This document shows positions 37,771-47,336 of a stretch of 64,000 nt of DNA, one piece after another. The position numbers and the translations under genes were made by a program. A model generated the notes under the pieces. It saw only the letters and a list, made by a program, of their open reading frames with translations. It did not search any database and was not told the DNA's origin. This DNA comes from Methylobacterium sp. UNC378MF. GTDB taxonomy: Bacteria > Pseudomonadota > Alphaproteobacteria > Rhizobiales > Beijerinckiaceae. The stretch covers positions 148,955-212,954 of the forward strand of contig NZ_FMWU01000008.1 of the NCBI RefSeq assembly GCF_900103195.1, read 5' to 3'. Every line of letters begins with the position of its first letter. The first letter of the stretch is position 1.

Positions 37771-39237
37771 TCATGCCGGGATCCCCCCGGCGAGATCGGC
37801 CCGGGCCCGCGCCACGTGGGCGGGCGCGACGGCCTCGGATTCGGCGTCGCGGGCGGCGCGCTCGGCGGCGTCGCGCAGGCGCTTGGCGGCCGAGATGCGG
37901 GCGAGCACCGGCTGGGCCTCGACCAGGGCGTCGAGCGCCTGCCGGGCGGCCTCATCCCAAGGCAGCTCGGCGTGGCGCCGGGCCGGGGTCGCCTCGACCT
38001 TGTCCATGTCGCGGGCGAGCGGCAGGATGTGGAAGAGGGTATCGAACAGGGCGTTGCAGACCTCCTGGACGAGGTAGGTCGCCCCGGCGTAGCCCATGAA
38101 GGGCGTCCCGGTGTGCCGCCGGATGATGGCCCCGGGGAACGAGGCCGGGACGTAGGTGGCCCGGGCACCGCACTCGGCGAGGTACATCCGCTCGTTGAAC
38201 GAGCCGAACAGCACCAGCGGCGACCTCGTGGCGATCGCCGCCCGCACGGCGGCGTTGTCGGGCTTGAGCCCGGCCGAGCGCCCGAAGGCGAAGTGGCAAG
38301 GCAGGCCCATCTCGTCTTCGAGGAAGTGGCGCACGCCCCGCGCGTAGGTCTCGGTGGCGACAATGCCGAAGCTTGCCGTCCCGAAGAAGTCCTGCGTCAC
38401 CGACCGCCAGAGATCCCAGACCGGCTTGATCGTGGTGTGGCGCTCGCGCTCGATGAACGGTTCGGGGTCGAGACCGAGGATTTCGCCCAGCGAGCGCAAG
38501 AACTTGGTGGTCGACAGGATGCCGATCGGCGCCTGCAGGTAGGGGCGTTCCAGATCCTCGCAGAGGAGGCGGCCGAACTCCCTGTAGAGGCAGACATTGG
38601 CGTCGGCGTTGACGAGCTTCGGTACGTCGGCGAGGTGCGCGCCGAGGGGAAAGGTCAGATTCACCTCGGCGCCGATCCCCTCCACCAGCCGCCGGATCTC
38701 GGCGAGGTCGGAGGGCATGTTGAACGTGCCGTAGGCCGGGCCGATCAGGTTCACCCGCGGCTTCTCGCCGGGCTTCTTCTCCGGCCGGGCCGGAATGCCC
38801 TTCTTGGCGAATTTTTTGGCCCCGTATTCCTGCCAGAGCCAGCGCATGGCCCGGTCGGCCGCCTGCCACTGATCCTCGTCGATGGTGCGCGGCAGGAAGC
38901 GCTGGAGGCCGGTCCCCTCCGGCGTCACGCCGCCGCCGATCATCTCGGCGATCGAGCCGGTGACCACCACGCTGGGCTGGCCGGGATCGAGGGTCGCGTG
39001 GGCGCGCTTCATCGCGCCCTCGGTGCCGTGGCGGCCCAACTCCTCCTCGGCGAGGCCGGTGACGACGATTGGCAACTCGTGCGGCGGCAGCGCGTCGGTG
39101 TAGTGCAGCACCGAGGTCACCGGCAGGTTCTCGCAGCCGACGGGACCGTCGATGACGACCTGAAGGCCCTTGATCGCGGTGAAGACGTAGACCGCGCCCC
39201 AGTAGCCGCCGGCCCTGTCGTGATCGAGGATCAGCAT
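37771..39237 (-). CDS. bchZ: Chlorophyllide a reductase subunit Z
   Basis: A 488-residue subunit of chlorophyllide a reductase (COR), the nitrogenase-like complex that reduces ring B on the way to bacteriochlorophyll a. The start [20 protein letters not shown], the P-cluster Cys region ([20 protein letters not shown]), [20 protein letters not shown] and [20 protein letters not shown] are family features. It overlaps bchY by ATGA and pairs with it as the catalytic heterodimer fed by BchX. Full length. Confidence 0.96.
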   Translation of the reverse strand: MLILDHDRAGGYWGAVYVFTAIKGLQVVIDGPVGCENLPVTSVLHYTDALPPHELPIVVTGLAEEELGRHGTEGAMKRAHATLDPGQPSVVVTGSIAEMIGGGVTPEGTGLQRFLPRTIDEDQWQAADRAMRWLWQEYGAKKFAKKGIPARPEKKPGEKPRVNLIGPAYGTFNMPSDLAEIRRLVEGIGAEVNLTFPLGAHLADVPKLVNADANVCLYREFGRLLCEDLERPYLQAPIGILSTTKFLRSLGEILGLDPEPFIERERHTTIKPVWDLWRSVTQDFFGTASFGIVATETYARGVRHFLEDEMGLPCHFAFGRSAGLKPDNAAVRAAIATRSPLVLFGSFNERMYLAECGARATYVPASFPGAIIRRHTGTPFMGYAGATYLVQEVCNALFDTLFHILPLARDMDKVEATPARRHAELPWDEAARQALDALVEAQPVLARISAAKRLRDAAERAARDAESEAVAPAHVARARADLAGGIPA

Positions 39238-40766
39238 CACGCCATCTCCCCGATCGGCTTCTTGGGACCCTCGATCTTCGGCCCCTGGCGCTTCTGCGGC
39301 ACCTCCTGCCAGACACCGGCGGCATGGCCGGTGCCGACGCCCTCGAAGAAGTCGCGCATCGCGTCGAACCGCGCCTTGTTGCCGAGCGCGGCGTTGATCA
39401 CCGTGGCGAGCGATCCGGCACCGGCCGCGCCCATGAGCGGGCGCGCCGAGATCAGGTTGGTGAAGTAGAGGGCCGGCGTGCCATGCTCCTTGGCCCGCTG
39501 CACCACCGGCGTCGTTCCGATGGCGAGGTCGGGCTTGAGCGACTCGAAGGCGTAGAGGTCGTCTTCCAGTGACGCCCGGTAGCGCACCTCGGTGCCGCGA
39601 GACTCCAGCCAATCGCGGTCCGCCTCCGACCACGGGGTGCGCGGGCAGGCCGTGCCGACGTAGGGAACCTCGGCACCGCTCTCGACGAGGAGGCGCGCCA
39701 CCAGCAGCTCCGAGCCCTCGTAACCGGAGAGCGTGATCCGACCCTTGATCGGCATCGCGCCGAGCGCGCCGCGGATGCCGGGGAGGATCCGGTTCTTGGC
39801 CGCCTCGACGGTGCCGCGGGCGACGCCGCAGGCGTCGCCGATCCGGTCGAGCCAGTCGGCGGTGCCGTCAACGCCCACGGGGGCCGAGCCGACGATCGGG
39901 CGGCCCGCCGCCTCGAACTCGCGGATCGAGGCCGTGTAGAACGGGTGGATGGCTGCCACCGCGGCGCAGTCGAGGGCCGCGTAGAGTTCGCGCCATTCGC
40001 GGGTCGGCACCACCGGGCCGGCTGACAGCCCAAGCGGCTCCAAGAGCGATCCGATCACCACCGGATCGGCCGGAAACACCTCGCCGAGGAGCGCCACGCT
40101 CGGGCGCTCGGAACGGCCACCGCGCGGCGCCGCAACGGGTCCCTGCTCGGCTTCCGCGCGGGCGACCTTCAGCATCGCGCCGGCCAGGACGTCCTTGGCC
40201 TCGGCATGGGTCGGCACGCCGAAGCCCGGCACATCGATGCCGATCACGCGGACGCCATCGATCTCCTTTGGCAGCAGGCGCAGCGGCACGCCGGACGCCG
40301 TCGGGACGCAGAGGTTGATGACGACGACGGCGTCGTACTCCTCCGGCTTGGCGGTGGCGTGGACAGCCTCGCGGATGTCCTCGAACAGCTTGCCGGTGAC
40401 CAGCGTCTCCGAATTGAACGGCACGTAGCCGACGCTGCGCCTGGCGCCGTAGAAATGCGACGTGAAGGTCAGGCCGTAGACGCAGCAGGCCGAGCCCGAC
40501 AGGATCGTCGCCGTGCGCCGCATGCGCAGGCCGACGCGCAGCGAGCCGAAGGCTGGGCACATGCTTTGCGGCTGGTCGTGCGGACCCTGCGGGTAATCCT
40601 CACGGAGCTGCGCCAGGGTCTCTGACATGCCGGCAGCTTCCGCGGCCGCCACCATCGCGTCCTTGCCGGCATGGCAGCCGAGCCCGTCGCCCTTCGTGGC
40701 GGCGGTGTCGATGGATGGCGCTGCCTTGCGGGCGCGTAGATCGGCGATGTCGAGGGAGACGGCCAT
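39237..40766 (-). CDS. bchY: Chlorophyllide a reductase subunit Y
   Basis: A 509-residue NifD-like subunit of chlorophyllide a reductase. Cluster-ligand Cys lie in [29 protein letters not shown] and [20 protein letters not shown]; other features are [20 protein letters not shown] and [20 protein letters not shown]. The ATG at 40766 was chosen, after GAGG and 5 bp from bchX. The frame extends far upstream on paper but into bchX sequence. It forms the BchYZ core with bchZ. Confidence 0.96.
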   Translation of the reverse strand: MAVSLDIADLRARKAAPSIDTAATKGDGLGCHAGKDAMVAAAEAAGMSETLAQLREDYPQGPHDQPQSMCPAFGSLRVGLRMRRTATILSGSACCVYGLTFTSHFYGARRSVGYVPFNSETLVTGKLFEDIREAVHATAKPEEYDAVVVINLCVPTASGVPLRLLPKEIDGVRVIGIDVPGFGVPTHAEAKDVLAGAMLKVARAEAEQGPVAAPRGGRSERPSVALLGEVFPADPVVIGSLLEPLGLSAGPVVPTREWRELYAALDCAAVAAIHPFYTASIREFEAAGRPIVGSAPVGVDGTADWLDRIGDACGVARGTVEAAKNRILPGIRGALGAMPIKGRITLSGYEGSELLVARLLVESGAEVPYVGTACPRTPWSEADRDWLESRGTEVRYRASLEDDLYAFESLKPDLAIGTTPVVQRAKEHGTPALYFTNLISARPLMGAAGAGSLATVINAALGNKARFDAMRDFFEGVGTGHAAGVWQEVPQKRQGPKIEGPKKPIGEMA

Positions 40767-40771
40767 GCGCG

Positions 40772-41776
40772 TCAGACCTCGTCGTACACGACTTCGAGGG
40801 AGGGCTTGGTCACGTGGGCCACGCCGCACATGTCCTCGTGGGTGGCCGGAACCAGCACCACATCCCGGCCCGTAACATCGCTGGAGAACAGGCCAAGCAG
40901 CCCGTCCTGCGTGAGCGGCGTCGGGCGATGCGGCGCGGCGTCGGCGACGTTGGCGGCAAGATCCGAGAACAGGCTGCCCCAGCGGCTCTCCGGCCGGCCG
41001 ATGATCTCGTAATTCGCGCTCTTGCGGCGGATATCCTCGTCGGCCGGGATCGAGGCCAGAACCGGGATGCCGGCGGCCTCCGCGAAGGCCTGCGCCTCCC
41101 CGGTGCCGTCGTCCTTGTTGATTACGAGACCGCCGACGCCGACATTGCCACCGAGCTTGCGGAAATACTCCACCGCCGAGCAGACGTTGTTGGCGACGTA
41201 GAGCGATTGCAGGTCGTTCGAGCCGACGACGATCACCTTCTGGCACATGTCCCGGGCGATCGGCAGGCCGAAGCCGCCGCAGACCACGTCGCCGAGGAAG
41301 TCGAGCAGGACGAAGTCGAAGCCCCACTCGTGGAAGCCGAGTTTTTCGAGAAGCTCGAAGCCGTGGATGATGCCGCGCCCGCCGCAGCCGCGCCCGACCT
41401 CGGGGCCGCCGAGCTCCATGGCGTAGACGCCGTCGCGCTTGAAGCAGACGTCGCCGATCGCGACCGCCTCGCCGGCGAGCTTCTTCCTGGTCGAGGTTTC
41501 GATGATCGTCGGGCAGGCCTTGCCGCCGAAGAGGAGCGAGGTGGTGTCGCTCTTCGGGTCGCAGCCGATCAGCAGGACCTTCTTGCCCTGCTGGGCCATC
41601 ATGTAGCTGAGATTGGCGAGGGTGAACGACTTGCCGATGCCGCCTTTGCCGTAGATCGCGATGATCTGCGTCTCTTTCTTCACCGGCGCGGTGGCGACGG
41701 CATCGGGCTCGATCGCGGCCTCGGCGCGGAGCTGGGTCGCTTGGGACAGGGCGGCCTTGTTGAGCTGAACGTTCAC
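40772..41776 (-). CDS. bchX: Chlorophyllide a reductase iron protein BchX
   Basis: A 334-residue NifH-like ATPase and electron donor to BchYZ. The P-loop IIAIYGKGGIGKSFTLANLS, switch I/Cys region (VGRGCGGRGIIHGFELLEKL), VLLDFLGDVVCGGFGLPIAR with the second cluster Cys, and VVGSNDLQSLYVANNV are all there. The N-terminal ~35 residues are a variable tail. It overlaps bchC by four bases upstream and precedes bchY by 5 bp. Confidence 0.97.
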   Translation of the reverse strand: MNVQLNKAALSQATQLRAEAAIEPDAVATAPVKKETQIIAIYGKGGIGKSFTLANLSYMMAQQGKKVLLIGCDPKSDTTSLLFGGKACPTIIETSTRKKLAGEAVAIGDVCFKRDGVYAMELGGPEVGRGCGGRGIIHGFELLEKLGFHEWGFDFVLLDFLGDVVCGGFGLPIARDMCQKVIVVGSNDLQSLYVANNVCSAVEYFRKLGGNVGVGGLVINKDDGTGEAQAFAEAAGIPVLASIPADEDIRRKSANYEIIGRPESRWGSLFSDLAANVADAAPHRPTPLTQDGLLGLFSSDVTGRDVVLVPATHEDMCGVAHVTKPSLEVVYDEV

Positions 41777-42723
41777 GCGGCGTCCCTCCAGTCGAGGATC
41801 ATCTTCAGGCAGCCCGGGTCCGCGAAGGCGGTGCGGTAGGCGTCCTGGGCCTGTGCTGCCGGGGCACGGTGGGTAATCAGTCCGTCGAGGGAGAGCCGGC
41901 CGCTCTCGATCAGTCGGGTTACCGCCGCCGTGTCCTCGGGCCGGAACTCGGCGGAGATCCGGATCCGGGCCTCGCGCATGAAGGCGGGCGGGAAGGCGAA
42001 GCTGAGGGGCGCCTCGTAGAACCCGGCGAGGACGATCTCGCCCCCCGTCGCCAGGCGGGCGATCAGGGCGTCGAGGCCGGCGGCGTTCCCGCTGACATCC
42101 GTGATCGTCGCGTAATCGCGGCGCGGATCCGCGTCGGGCGCGACGACGGTGTAGCCGTGTTCTCCCGCGGCCCTGACGGGGTCGGTCTCCCAGACGGTGG
42201 GCGCGGCGCCCGCTGCCACCGTCAGCCTGGCGAGCAGGCGGCCGAGCACACCGTGCCCGACAATGAGCGGCGTTGCGCCAGGCGCGAGGCGTCCGAGGGC
42301 ACGATGGGCCGTGGCGGCGAGGGCCAGGAGGCAGGCCTGCTCGCCCAGGGCTTCATCCACCGCCACGAGGCGGGCGGCCGGGGCTACCAGATGGGAGGCC
42401 GCGCCCCCGAACAGGCCGCGGACGGAGCCGAAGCAGCGTGCCCCCGGGACGTACACCGTCTGGCCGACCCGGACCGAGGCGCCGGTATCCGCCTCCACGA
42501 CGGTCCCCACGGATTCGTAGCCCGGAACGAGCGGGTACCCCATGCCCGGGAAGGGTGGCATCCGGCCGGACCAGAGCAGGCGCTCGGTGCCGGTGCTGAT
42601 CCCGCTCCAGGAAACGGCCACAACCGCGTCCGCCTCACCGGGCGGCGTCAGCGCCAGGCGCTGAACCGAGAGCTGCTCCGGGTTTTCCAGAATGACGGCC
42701 AGGGCGTCCATGGCTGGAATCAT
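41773..42723 (-). CDS. bchC: Bacteriochlorophyllide a dehydrogenase (BchC)
   Basis: A 316-residue medium-chain dehydrogenase-like enzyme that oxidises the C3 hydroxyethyl group to acetyl late in bacteriochlorophyll a synthesis. The sequence shows LVPGYESVGTVVEADTGASV, PLIVGHGVLGRLLARLTVAA (cofactor-binding Gly motif) and GEIVLAGFYEAPLSFAFPPA. It heads bchCXYZ-puf, and its start lies 43 bp after a perfect PpsR box, so it is the first gene of the operon's main promoter region. An internal Met at 42711 is an alternative start. Confidence 0.92.
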   Translation of the reverse strand: MIPAMDALAVILENPEQLSVQRLALTPPGEADAVVAVSWSGISTGTERLLWSGRMPPFPGMGYPLVPGYESVGTVVEADTGASVRVGQTVYVPGARCFGSVRGLFGGAASHLVAPAARLVAVDEALGEQACLLALAATAHRALGRLAPGATPLIVGHGVLGRLLARLTVAAGAAPTVWETDPVRAAGEHGYTVVAPDADPRRDYATITDVSGNAAGLDALIARLATGGEIVLAGFYEAPLSFAFPPAFMREARIRISAEFRPEDTAAVTRLIESGRLSLDGLITHRAPAAQAQDAYRTAFADPGCLKMILDWRDAA

Positions 42724-42766
42724 CCACCCTTTGTGCTGCGACTCTCTCCGGTTTGGAGCCGCTATG

Positions 42767-42784
42767 TGTCATCCTAGATAGACA
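42767..42784. promoter_or_regulatory. PpsR/CrtJ box upstream of bchC
   Basis: TGTCATCCTAGATAGACA fits TGT-N12-ACA exactly, with matching inner C/G making TGTC...GACA. It lies between the crtF stop and the bchC start, the standard place for this repressor site in purple bacteria. The repressor gene is not in the window. Confidence 0.85.
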
Positions 42785-42786
42785 CA

Positions 42787-42804
42787 AGTCAGCGTCAAGC
42801 GACA
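42787..42804. promoter_or_regulatory. Possible second, degenerate PpsR site
   Basis: AGTCAGCGTCAAGCGACA differs from TGT-N12-ACA by one base and starts two bases after the perfect box. PpsR often binds paired sites cooperatively, so a weak partner is plausible; it may also be chance. Confidence 0.35.
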
Positions 42805-42805
42805 C

Positions 42806-43933
42806 TTACATTTCTGAGGCTGTTTTTTGGGCTTGCAGCACCCGCGTGAGCAGGGGGCGCCGGGTTGAATGCTCACGCGTGGCAGTAAAACCTGCCGCCC
42901 CGAGCATCGCGCGAAGTTCCTCGGCGCGGCGTGGTCGACCGGAGCCCATCGCCAGGAGGTAGAAGCCGAAATAGGCGTCGCCGACCGGCTCCGCGCCGGG
43001 CGTTCCGGCCATGGGCTCGGCGATCAGCAGCGTGCCGCCCGGCGGCAACGCCGCATAGGCCGCCCTGAGGAGCGCCTGCGCAGCCTCGTCATCATGATCG
43101 TGGACGATCCGTACCAGGGAGATGATGTCGGCGCCCGAGGGCAGGCCGCTGTGGAAGTCGCCGCCGCGGCAGGTGATCCTCTCGCCGAGGCCTGATTGCC
43201 CCAGCCGAGCGGCAGCACGATCGGCAACGGCCGGCAGGTCGAACAGGGTCAGGCGGGGCGCTGCGTGCCGCGCCGCGACCGCCTGCAGAAAGGCGCCTTC
43301 GCCGCCGCCGACATCCATGAGGTGCCGGGCCCGCGAGAGATCGCAGGCGTCGAGCACGTCCTCGGCGATCAATGCCTGCGAAGCGCCCATCAGGCCGCTG
43401 TAGGGTGCAACTGTGCGCCCGTCGCCCGCCACGCCCGCGGCATAGGGCCAGTAGCCCGCGAGGCGGGTGGGCTGCGCCTGTCCGCGCAGCAACGCGACCG
43501 GATCCGCGAGATCGGCGTAGAGGAGCGCATGATGCTCGATCATGGCGGCGATGCCGGGATTGCCGACGAGCGCGGCTCCCAGATCGGCCAGCCCGAAACG
43601 ATCTCCCGACAGCGCGCGCAACAGCCCGAGGGACTCGGCGGCGCGCAGCAGGCGCCGCGTCCTGTCCGGCGTGAGGTCGAGCCGACGTGCCAAGATATCG
43701 ACCGGCACTGGTCCATCGGCCAGGATCGCGAACAGATCGAGGCGGATGCAGGCGGTCAGAACCTGCGCGTAGACGAAGCCCGCGCAGAGGTCGAACAGCG
43801 CGCGCGTGTTCCGGCGGGCGATATGGCGGGTGAGCGGGAAGCCTGAGGCCCAGCGCTGGAAGCCGGGCCTCGCGACGAGGCGGTTGCGCCATGCGAGCCA
43901 CCTGTCTGCCCAAGAGGATGGGACAGGCGGCAC
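42806..43933 (-). CDS. crtF: Demethylspheroidene O-methyltransferase
   Basis: A 375-residue SAM-dependent O-methyltransferase that adds the methoxy group in the spheroidene/spirilloxanthin pathway. The N-terminal dimerisation helix region (FDLCAGFVYAQVLTACIRLD) is followed by the SAM motif HLMDVGGGEGAFLQAVAARH, then FDLPAVADRAAARLG and the catalytic-region VRIVHDHDDEAAQALLRAAY. It follows crtE by 29 bp and precedes the bchC promoter. With crtD and crtC nearby, methoxylated carotenoids are expected. Confidence 0.93.
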   Translation of the reverse strand: MPPVPSSWADRWLAWRNRLVARPGFQRWASGFPLTRHIARRNTRALFDLCAGFVYAQVLTACIRLDLFAILADGPVPVDILARRLDLTPDRTRRLLRAAESLGLLRALSGDRFGLADLGAALVGNPGIAAMIEHHALLYADLADPVALLRGQAQPTRLAGYWPYAAGVAGDGRTVAPYSGLMGASQALIAEDVLDACDLSRARHLMDVGGGEGAFLQAVAARHAAPRLTLFDLPAVADRAAARLGQSGLGERITCRGGDFHSGLPSGADIISLVRIVHDHDDEAAQALLRAAYAALPPGGTLLIAEPMAGTPGAEPVGDAYFGFYLLAMGSGRPRRAEELRAMLGAAGFTATREHSTRRPLLTRVLQAQKTASEM

Positions 43934-43962
43934 CGTGCCGGAGCCGGGGAGCGATCCGGCGC

Positions 43963-44832
43963 TCAGGCCACCACCGCCCGCAGGCTCGCGGGCAGGAACA
44001 GCCGCGCCTGCGCCTCGATCTCGGCGGTCAGGGCGGCCATACCCGGGCAGGCCGGGATCGACGCCACCGCCTCGCGGGTCAGCCGGGACAGGCGATCCAG
44101 CGCGCCTCCTGTCCCCAGAAGCGCGGCGGCGTTTGGACGTCCCAGCGTCGCGTCACGTCCGGCGGGTTTGCCGATCTCCTCCTGCCGACAGGCGACGTCC
44201 CGCAGGTCGTCGGCGACCTGATAGGCCTCGCCCAGGCATTCGCCGAGGCGCCGCCAGGGCTCAGGCTCGGCTCCCGCCGCGGCGGCGCCGGCGACGGTGG
44301 CGGCGGCGAACAGGGCGCCGGTCTTCGCCTGCTGGTAGTCGCTCAGGCTGACATGAGCCTCCGATTCCCAGGCCTGCCCCGCAGCGATGCCCGACGGAGA
44401 CCCGGCGGCGCGGCCGAGAAGGCCGACGAGGCGACCGAGCCGCGCGGGATGACGGAAGGTGGCGCGGGCCAGGGTTTCGAAGGCGAGAACGATCAGCGCA
44501 TCGCCGGTCAGGACGGCGATGGGTTCGCCGAATGCGACGTGGATGGAGGGCTTCTGCCGCCGCATCGGCGCATCGTCGAAGCATGGCAGGTCATCGTGGA
44601 CCAGCGAAGCGCAATGCAGGATCTCGATGGCTGCCGCGGCCGCTTCGGAGCCGGCCGGGTTATCGTCGCCGCAGGCGCGGGCGACCGATAGGCATAGGCG
44701 GGGACGAATCCGGTGTCCGCCGGGGAACACCGCGTATCGCAGCGCTTCCGCGAGAAGGGGCGGCGCGCCGGGCGCCTCCGCGTAGGCGACGGCGCGATCC
44801 AGCGCCATCTCGATCCGCCGGCCCGAATCCAT
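43963..44832 (-). CDS. crtE: Geranylgeranyl diphosphate synthase
   Basis: A 289-residue polyprenyl synthase making the C20 precursor for carotenoids and the pigment tail. The first Asp-rich motif is in LVHDDLPCFDDAPMRRQ, the second in AYQVADDLRDVACRQ, where DDLRD replaces the more common DDILD. GGHRIRPRLCLSVA binds diphosphate. I chose the ATG at 44832, six bases after GGGAGG; the longer frame to 44877 would run into the PpsR box. It is the first gene of the crtEF-bch-puf superoperon. Confidence 0.92.
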   Translation of the reverse strand: MDSGRRIEMALDRAVAYAEAPGAPPLLAEALRYAVFPGGHRIRPRLCLSVARACGDDNPAGSEAAAAAIEILHCASLVHDDLPCFDDAPMRRQKPSIHVAFGEPIAVLTGDALIVLAFETLARATFRHPARLGRLVGLLGRAAGSPSGIAAGQAWESEAHVSLSDYQQAKTGALFAAATVAGAAAAGAEPEPWRRLGECLGEAYQVADDLRDVACRQEEIGKPAGRDATLGRPNAAALLGTGGALDRLSRLTREAVASIPACPGMAALTAEIEAQARLFLPASLRAVVA

Positions 44833-44871
44833 GCGTTGCCTCCCGTGTTGAGATCGGTTGTCAGCAACAAG

Positions 44872-44889
44872 TGTCATTTCTTATTGACA
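44872..44889. promoter_or_regulatory. PpsR/CrtJ box between crtE and crtD
   Basis: TGTCATTTCTTATTGACA fits TGT-N12-ACA and extends to a 20-base imperfect palindrome with GTG...CAC ends. It is midway between the divergent crtE and crtD starts and should repress both. Confidence 0.87.
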
Positions 44890-44939
44890 CTTCGCGGGGA
44901 GGAGATCAATCCCGTTCTCGGGGAGAACGCGGAGCGAGC

Positions 44940-46475
44940 GTGGCGCAGGAACGCGTCGTCGTGATCGGAGCCGGGATCGGTGGCCTTGCCGCCGCTCTGC
45001 GGCTGGCCCATGCCGGATTCGATACGACCGTTCTGGAACGCGCGTCCCGTCCTGGTGGAAAGATGCGCGCCGTTCCGGTCGGAGACCGCGCCGTCGAGGC
45101 CGGTCCGACGCTTTTCACGATGCGTTGGGTCTTCGAGGAGCTGTTCGCGGATTGCGGCGCGCAACTCGCCGAACGGGTTTCGCTGGCACCGGCGCACCTC
45201 CTCGCTCGTCATGCCTGGAGCCGGGACGAACGCCTCGATCTCTTCGCCGACATCGAGGCATCGGCCGAGGCGATCGCCACCTTCGCGGGTTCGCGCGAGG
45301 CTGATGGCTACCGGCGGTTCTGCGCTCGCTCGGCCGAGGTCTACCGGACCCTCGAGGGTCCGTTCATCCGCGAGGGCCGGACGGGTCCCGCCGGGCTCGC
45401 GCAGCGGGTGGGGTTGTCGGGCCTCGGCGATCTCTGGCGGATCCAGCCTTTCACCACGCTCTGGTCGGCACTGGGCGCGTATTTCCGCGATCCGCGGTTG
45501 CTCCAGCTGTTCGGACGCTACGCCACCTATTGCGGCGCCTCGCCCTTCACCGCGCCGGCGACCCTGATGCTCGTCGCCCATGTGGAGCAGGCGGGCGTCT
45601 GGACCGTCGCAGGGGGGCTCAGCGGGCTCGCGCGGGCTGTGGCCGATCTCGCCGCGGAGCGGGGCGCGATGCTCCGCTACGGTGCGGAGGTCGAGCGTAT
45701 CCTCACCGGAGGCGGCCGCGTCATTGGCGTGCGCCTCACGGACGGCACGGTGGTCGCTGCCGACCGGGTCGTCTGCAACGCCGATTGCGCCGCCCTCGGC
45801 GCCGGCCTGCTCGGGACCGAAGCCTCCGCTGCCGGCGAGCATCTCGCGCCCGGCGAGCGCTCGCTCTCTGCGGTCACGATCTGCGCCGAGGCAGTCGCCA
45901 CCGGATTCCCGCTGGCGCACCACACGGTGTTCTTCTCGCGCGACTACCGGTCCGAATTCGACGCGCTCCTGCGCGCCCGTCGCCTGCCCGACGATCCGAC
46001 CGTCTACATCTGCGCTCAGGATCGGGACGCGGCGGGTGCCGCGCCGCAGGGATCGGAACGCCTGCTCATGCTCGTCAACGCACCGGCGGATGGCCGGGAG
46101 AAACCGCTCACGCCGTCGGAGACCGAGACATGCGAGAGGAATTTGATCCGTCGGGTGCAGGCCTGCGGGCTCGCCCTGGACTTCACCTCGTCGGCGGTCA
46201 TGACGACCCCGCGGGACTTCGACGCCCTGTTTCCCGGGACGGGGGGAGCTCTCTACGGGCGGGCGGCGCAGGGCTGGGCGACGACGTTCAAGCGCGCGGG
46301 CGCGCGCACGGCTCTTCCGGGCCTCTACCTGGCGGGGGGCTCGATCCATCCCGGGCCGGGCGTGCCGATGGCGGCGCAATCAGGTCGGCTGGCAGCGGCA
46401 GCGATCCTGGACGACCGCGATTCGACGGCGCGGTCGCGCGTGGTGGCTACGCGTGGTGGTACGTCGATGCGGTAA
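44940..46475 (+). CDS. crtD: Hydroxyneurosporene/1-hydroxycarotenoid desaturase
   Basis: A 511-residue FAD-dependent carotenoid desaturase. The FAD motif VVVIGAGIGGLAAALRLAHA starts at residue 6. The CrtD-specific EAGPTLFTMRWVFEELFADC distinguishes it from CrtI. The C-terminal FAD region is YLAGGSIHPGPGVPMAAQSG. It introduces the 3,4 double bond after CrtC hydration, leading towards spheroidene or spirilloxanthin. The GTG at 44940 is the only start that puts the FAD motif at the usual place; GGAG precedes it. It diverges from crtE, and crtC follows in another frame. Confidence 0.93.
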   Translation: MAQERVVVIGAGIGGLAAALRLAHAGFDTTVLERASRPGGKMRAVPVGDRAVEAGPTLFTMRWVFEELFADCGAQLAERVSLAPAHLLARHAWSRDERLDLFADIEASAEAIATFAGSREADGYRRFCARSAEVYRTLEGPFIREGRTGPAGLAQRVGLSGLGDLWRIQPFTTLWSALGAYFRDPRLLQLFGRYATYCGASPFTAPATLMLVAHVEQAGVWTVAGGLSGLARAVADLAAERGAMLRYGAEVERILTGGGRVIGVRLTDGTVVAADRVVCNADCAALGAGLLGTEASAAGEHLAPGERSLSAVTICAEAVATGFPLAHHTVFFSRDYRSEFDALLRARRLPDDPTVYICAQDRDAAGAAPQGSERLLMLVNAPADGREKPLTPSETETCERNLIRRVQACGLALDFTSSAVMTTPRDFDALFPGTGGALYGRAAQGWATTFKRAGARTALPGLYLAGGSIHPGPGVPMAAQSGRLAAAAILDDRDSTARSRVVATRGGTSMR

Positions 46476-47332
46476 GCGACGACGGCCGCCAGGGCCTGAC
46501 GATCATCGCGTTCATCGGCTGCGTGTTCTCACCCTATTATGCCTGGAGCGCCGAGAAGGACCCCTATGCCCATTGCGCCATGAACGTGGTGCTGTACGGC
46601 GACCGCGGCCGCTTCGCGATGACGGAGCGCCGCGCCGCCAGCCTGTCGCGGAGCGCCGACCATATCGCGGTGGGACCGAGCGCCATGCACTGGGACGGCA
46701 CGGCCCTGACGGTGCGGATCGACGAGCGCGGGGCACCCCTGCCCCGCCGGATCCGCGGCACGGTCCGCCTCGAACCGCGCGGATTCACGGCGGGTCCGTT
46801 TCATCTCGACCGATCCGGCCGGCACCGCTGGTGGCCGATGGCGCCGTCCTCGCGAGTCGAAGTCACCTTCGATCAGCCCGACCTCCGCTGGAACGGCAGC
46901 GGCTATTTCGACACGAATGACGGCGACGAAGCGCTGGAGGCCGCTTTCTCCCGATGGACGTGGTCCCGGGCCGATCTGCAGGACGGTGCTGCGATCCTGT
47001 ACGACGTCCAGCACCGCGACGGCGGCGGCCAGAACCTGTCGCTTCGATTCTCCGCCGACGGCAGCCGCCGTGATCTCCGGCCGCCGCCGGCCGCGGCGCT
47101 CCCGGCGACACGCGTCTGGCGGATGCCGCGCGAGACCCGCAGTGACGGCGGTCGGTCGCGCGTGCTGGCGACGTACGAGGACACGCCGTTCTACACCCGC
47201 TCGCTGCTCGCCTCGACGTTGGGCGGCGAGCCGGTCCGGGCCATGCACGAGAGCGTGTCTCTCGACCGGTTCCGCAATCCGCTCGTGCGGCTCATGCTGC
47301 CCTTCCGGATCCCGCGGCCGCTGGCCCCGTGA
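46379..47332 (+). CDS. crtC: Carotenoid 1,2-hydratase, start unclear
   Basis: A CrtC hydratase that adds water to the carotenoid end group. The conserved sequence begins in the frame overlapping the crtD 3' end: RFDGAVARGGYAWWYVDAVS, then LTIIAFIGCVFSPYYAWSAE and AHCAMNVVLYG. It ends at ...IPRPLAP. No ATG, GTG or TTG lies in frame for roughly 250 bp before the conserved start. I give 46379 (ATC, Ile) as the left edge because the downstream sequence reads naturally, but the true start is unknown. A rare start codon, translational frameshift from crtD or a base error could explain it. The gene body is otherwise intact and converges on a glycosyltransferase gene four bases away. Confidence 0.82.
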   Translation: MRSAGSGSDPGRPRFDGAVARGGYAWWYVDAVSDDGRQGLTIIAFIGCVFSPYYAWSAEKDPYAHCAMNVVLYGDRGRFAMTERRAASLSRSADHIAVGPSAMHWDGTALTVRIDERGAPLPRRIRGTVRLEPRGFTAGPFHLDRSGRHRWWPMAPSSRVEVTFDQPDLRWNGSGYFDTNDGDEALEAAFSRWTWSRADLQDGAAILYDVQHRDGGGQNLSLRFSADGSRRDLRPPPAAALPATRVWRMPRETRSDGGRSRVLATYEDTPFYTRSLLASTLGGEPVRAMHESVSLDRFRNPLVRLMLPFRIPRPLAP

Positions 47333-47336
47333 GGCG

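Noticed and set aside
37816..39468. 550-codon plus-strand frame opposite bchZ/bchY
   Set aside because: Antisense shadow of two well-conserved genes; the translation is low-complexity with no domain.
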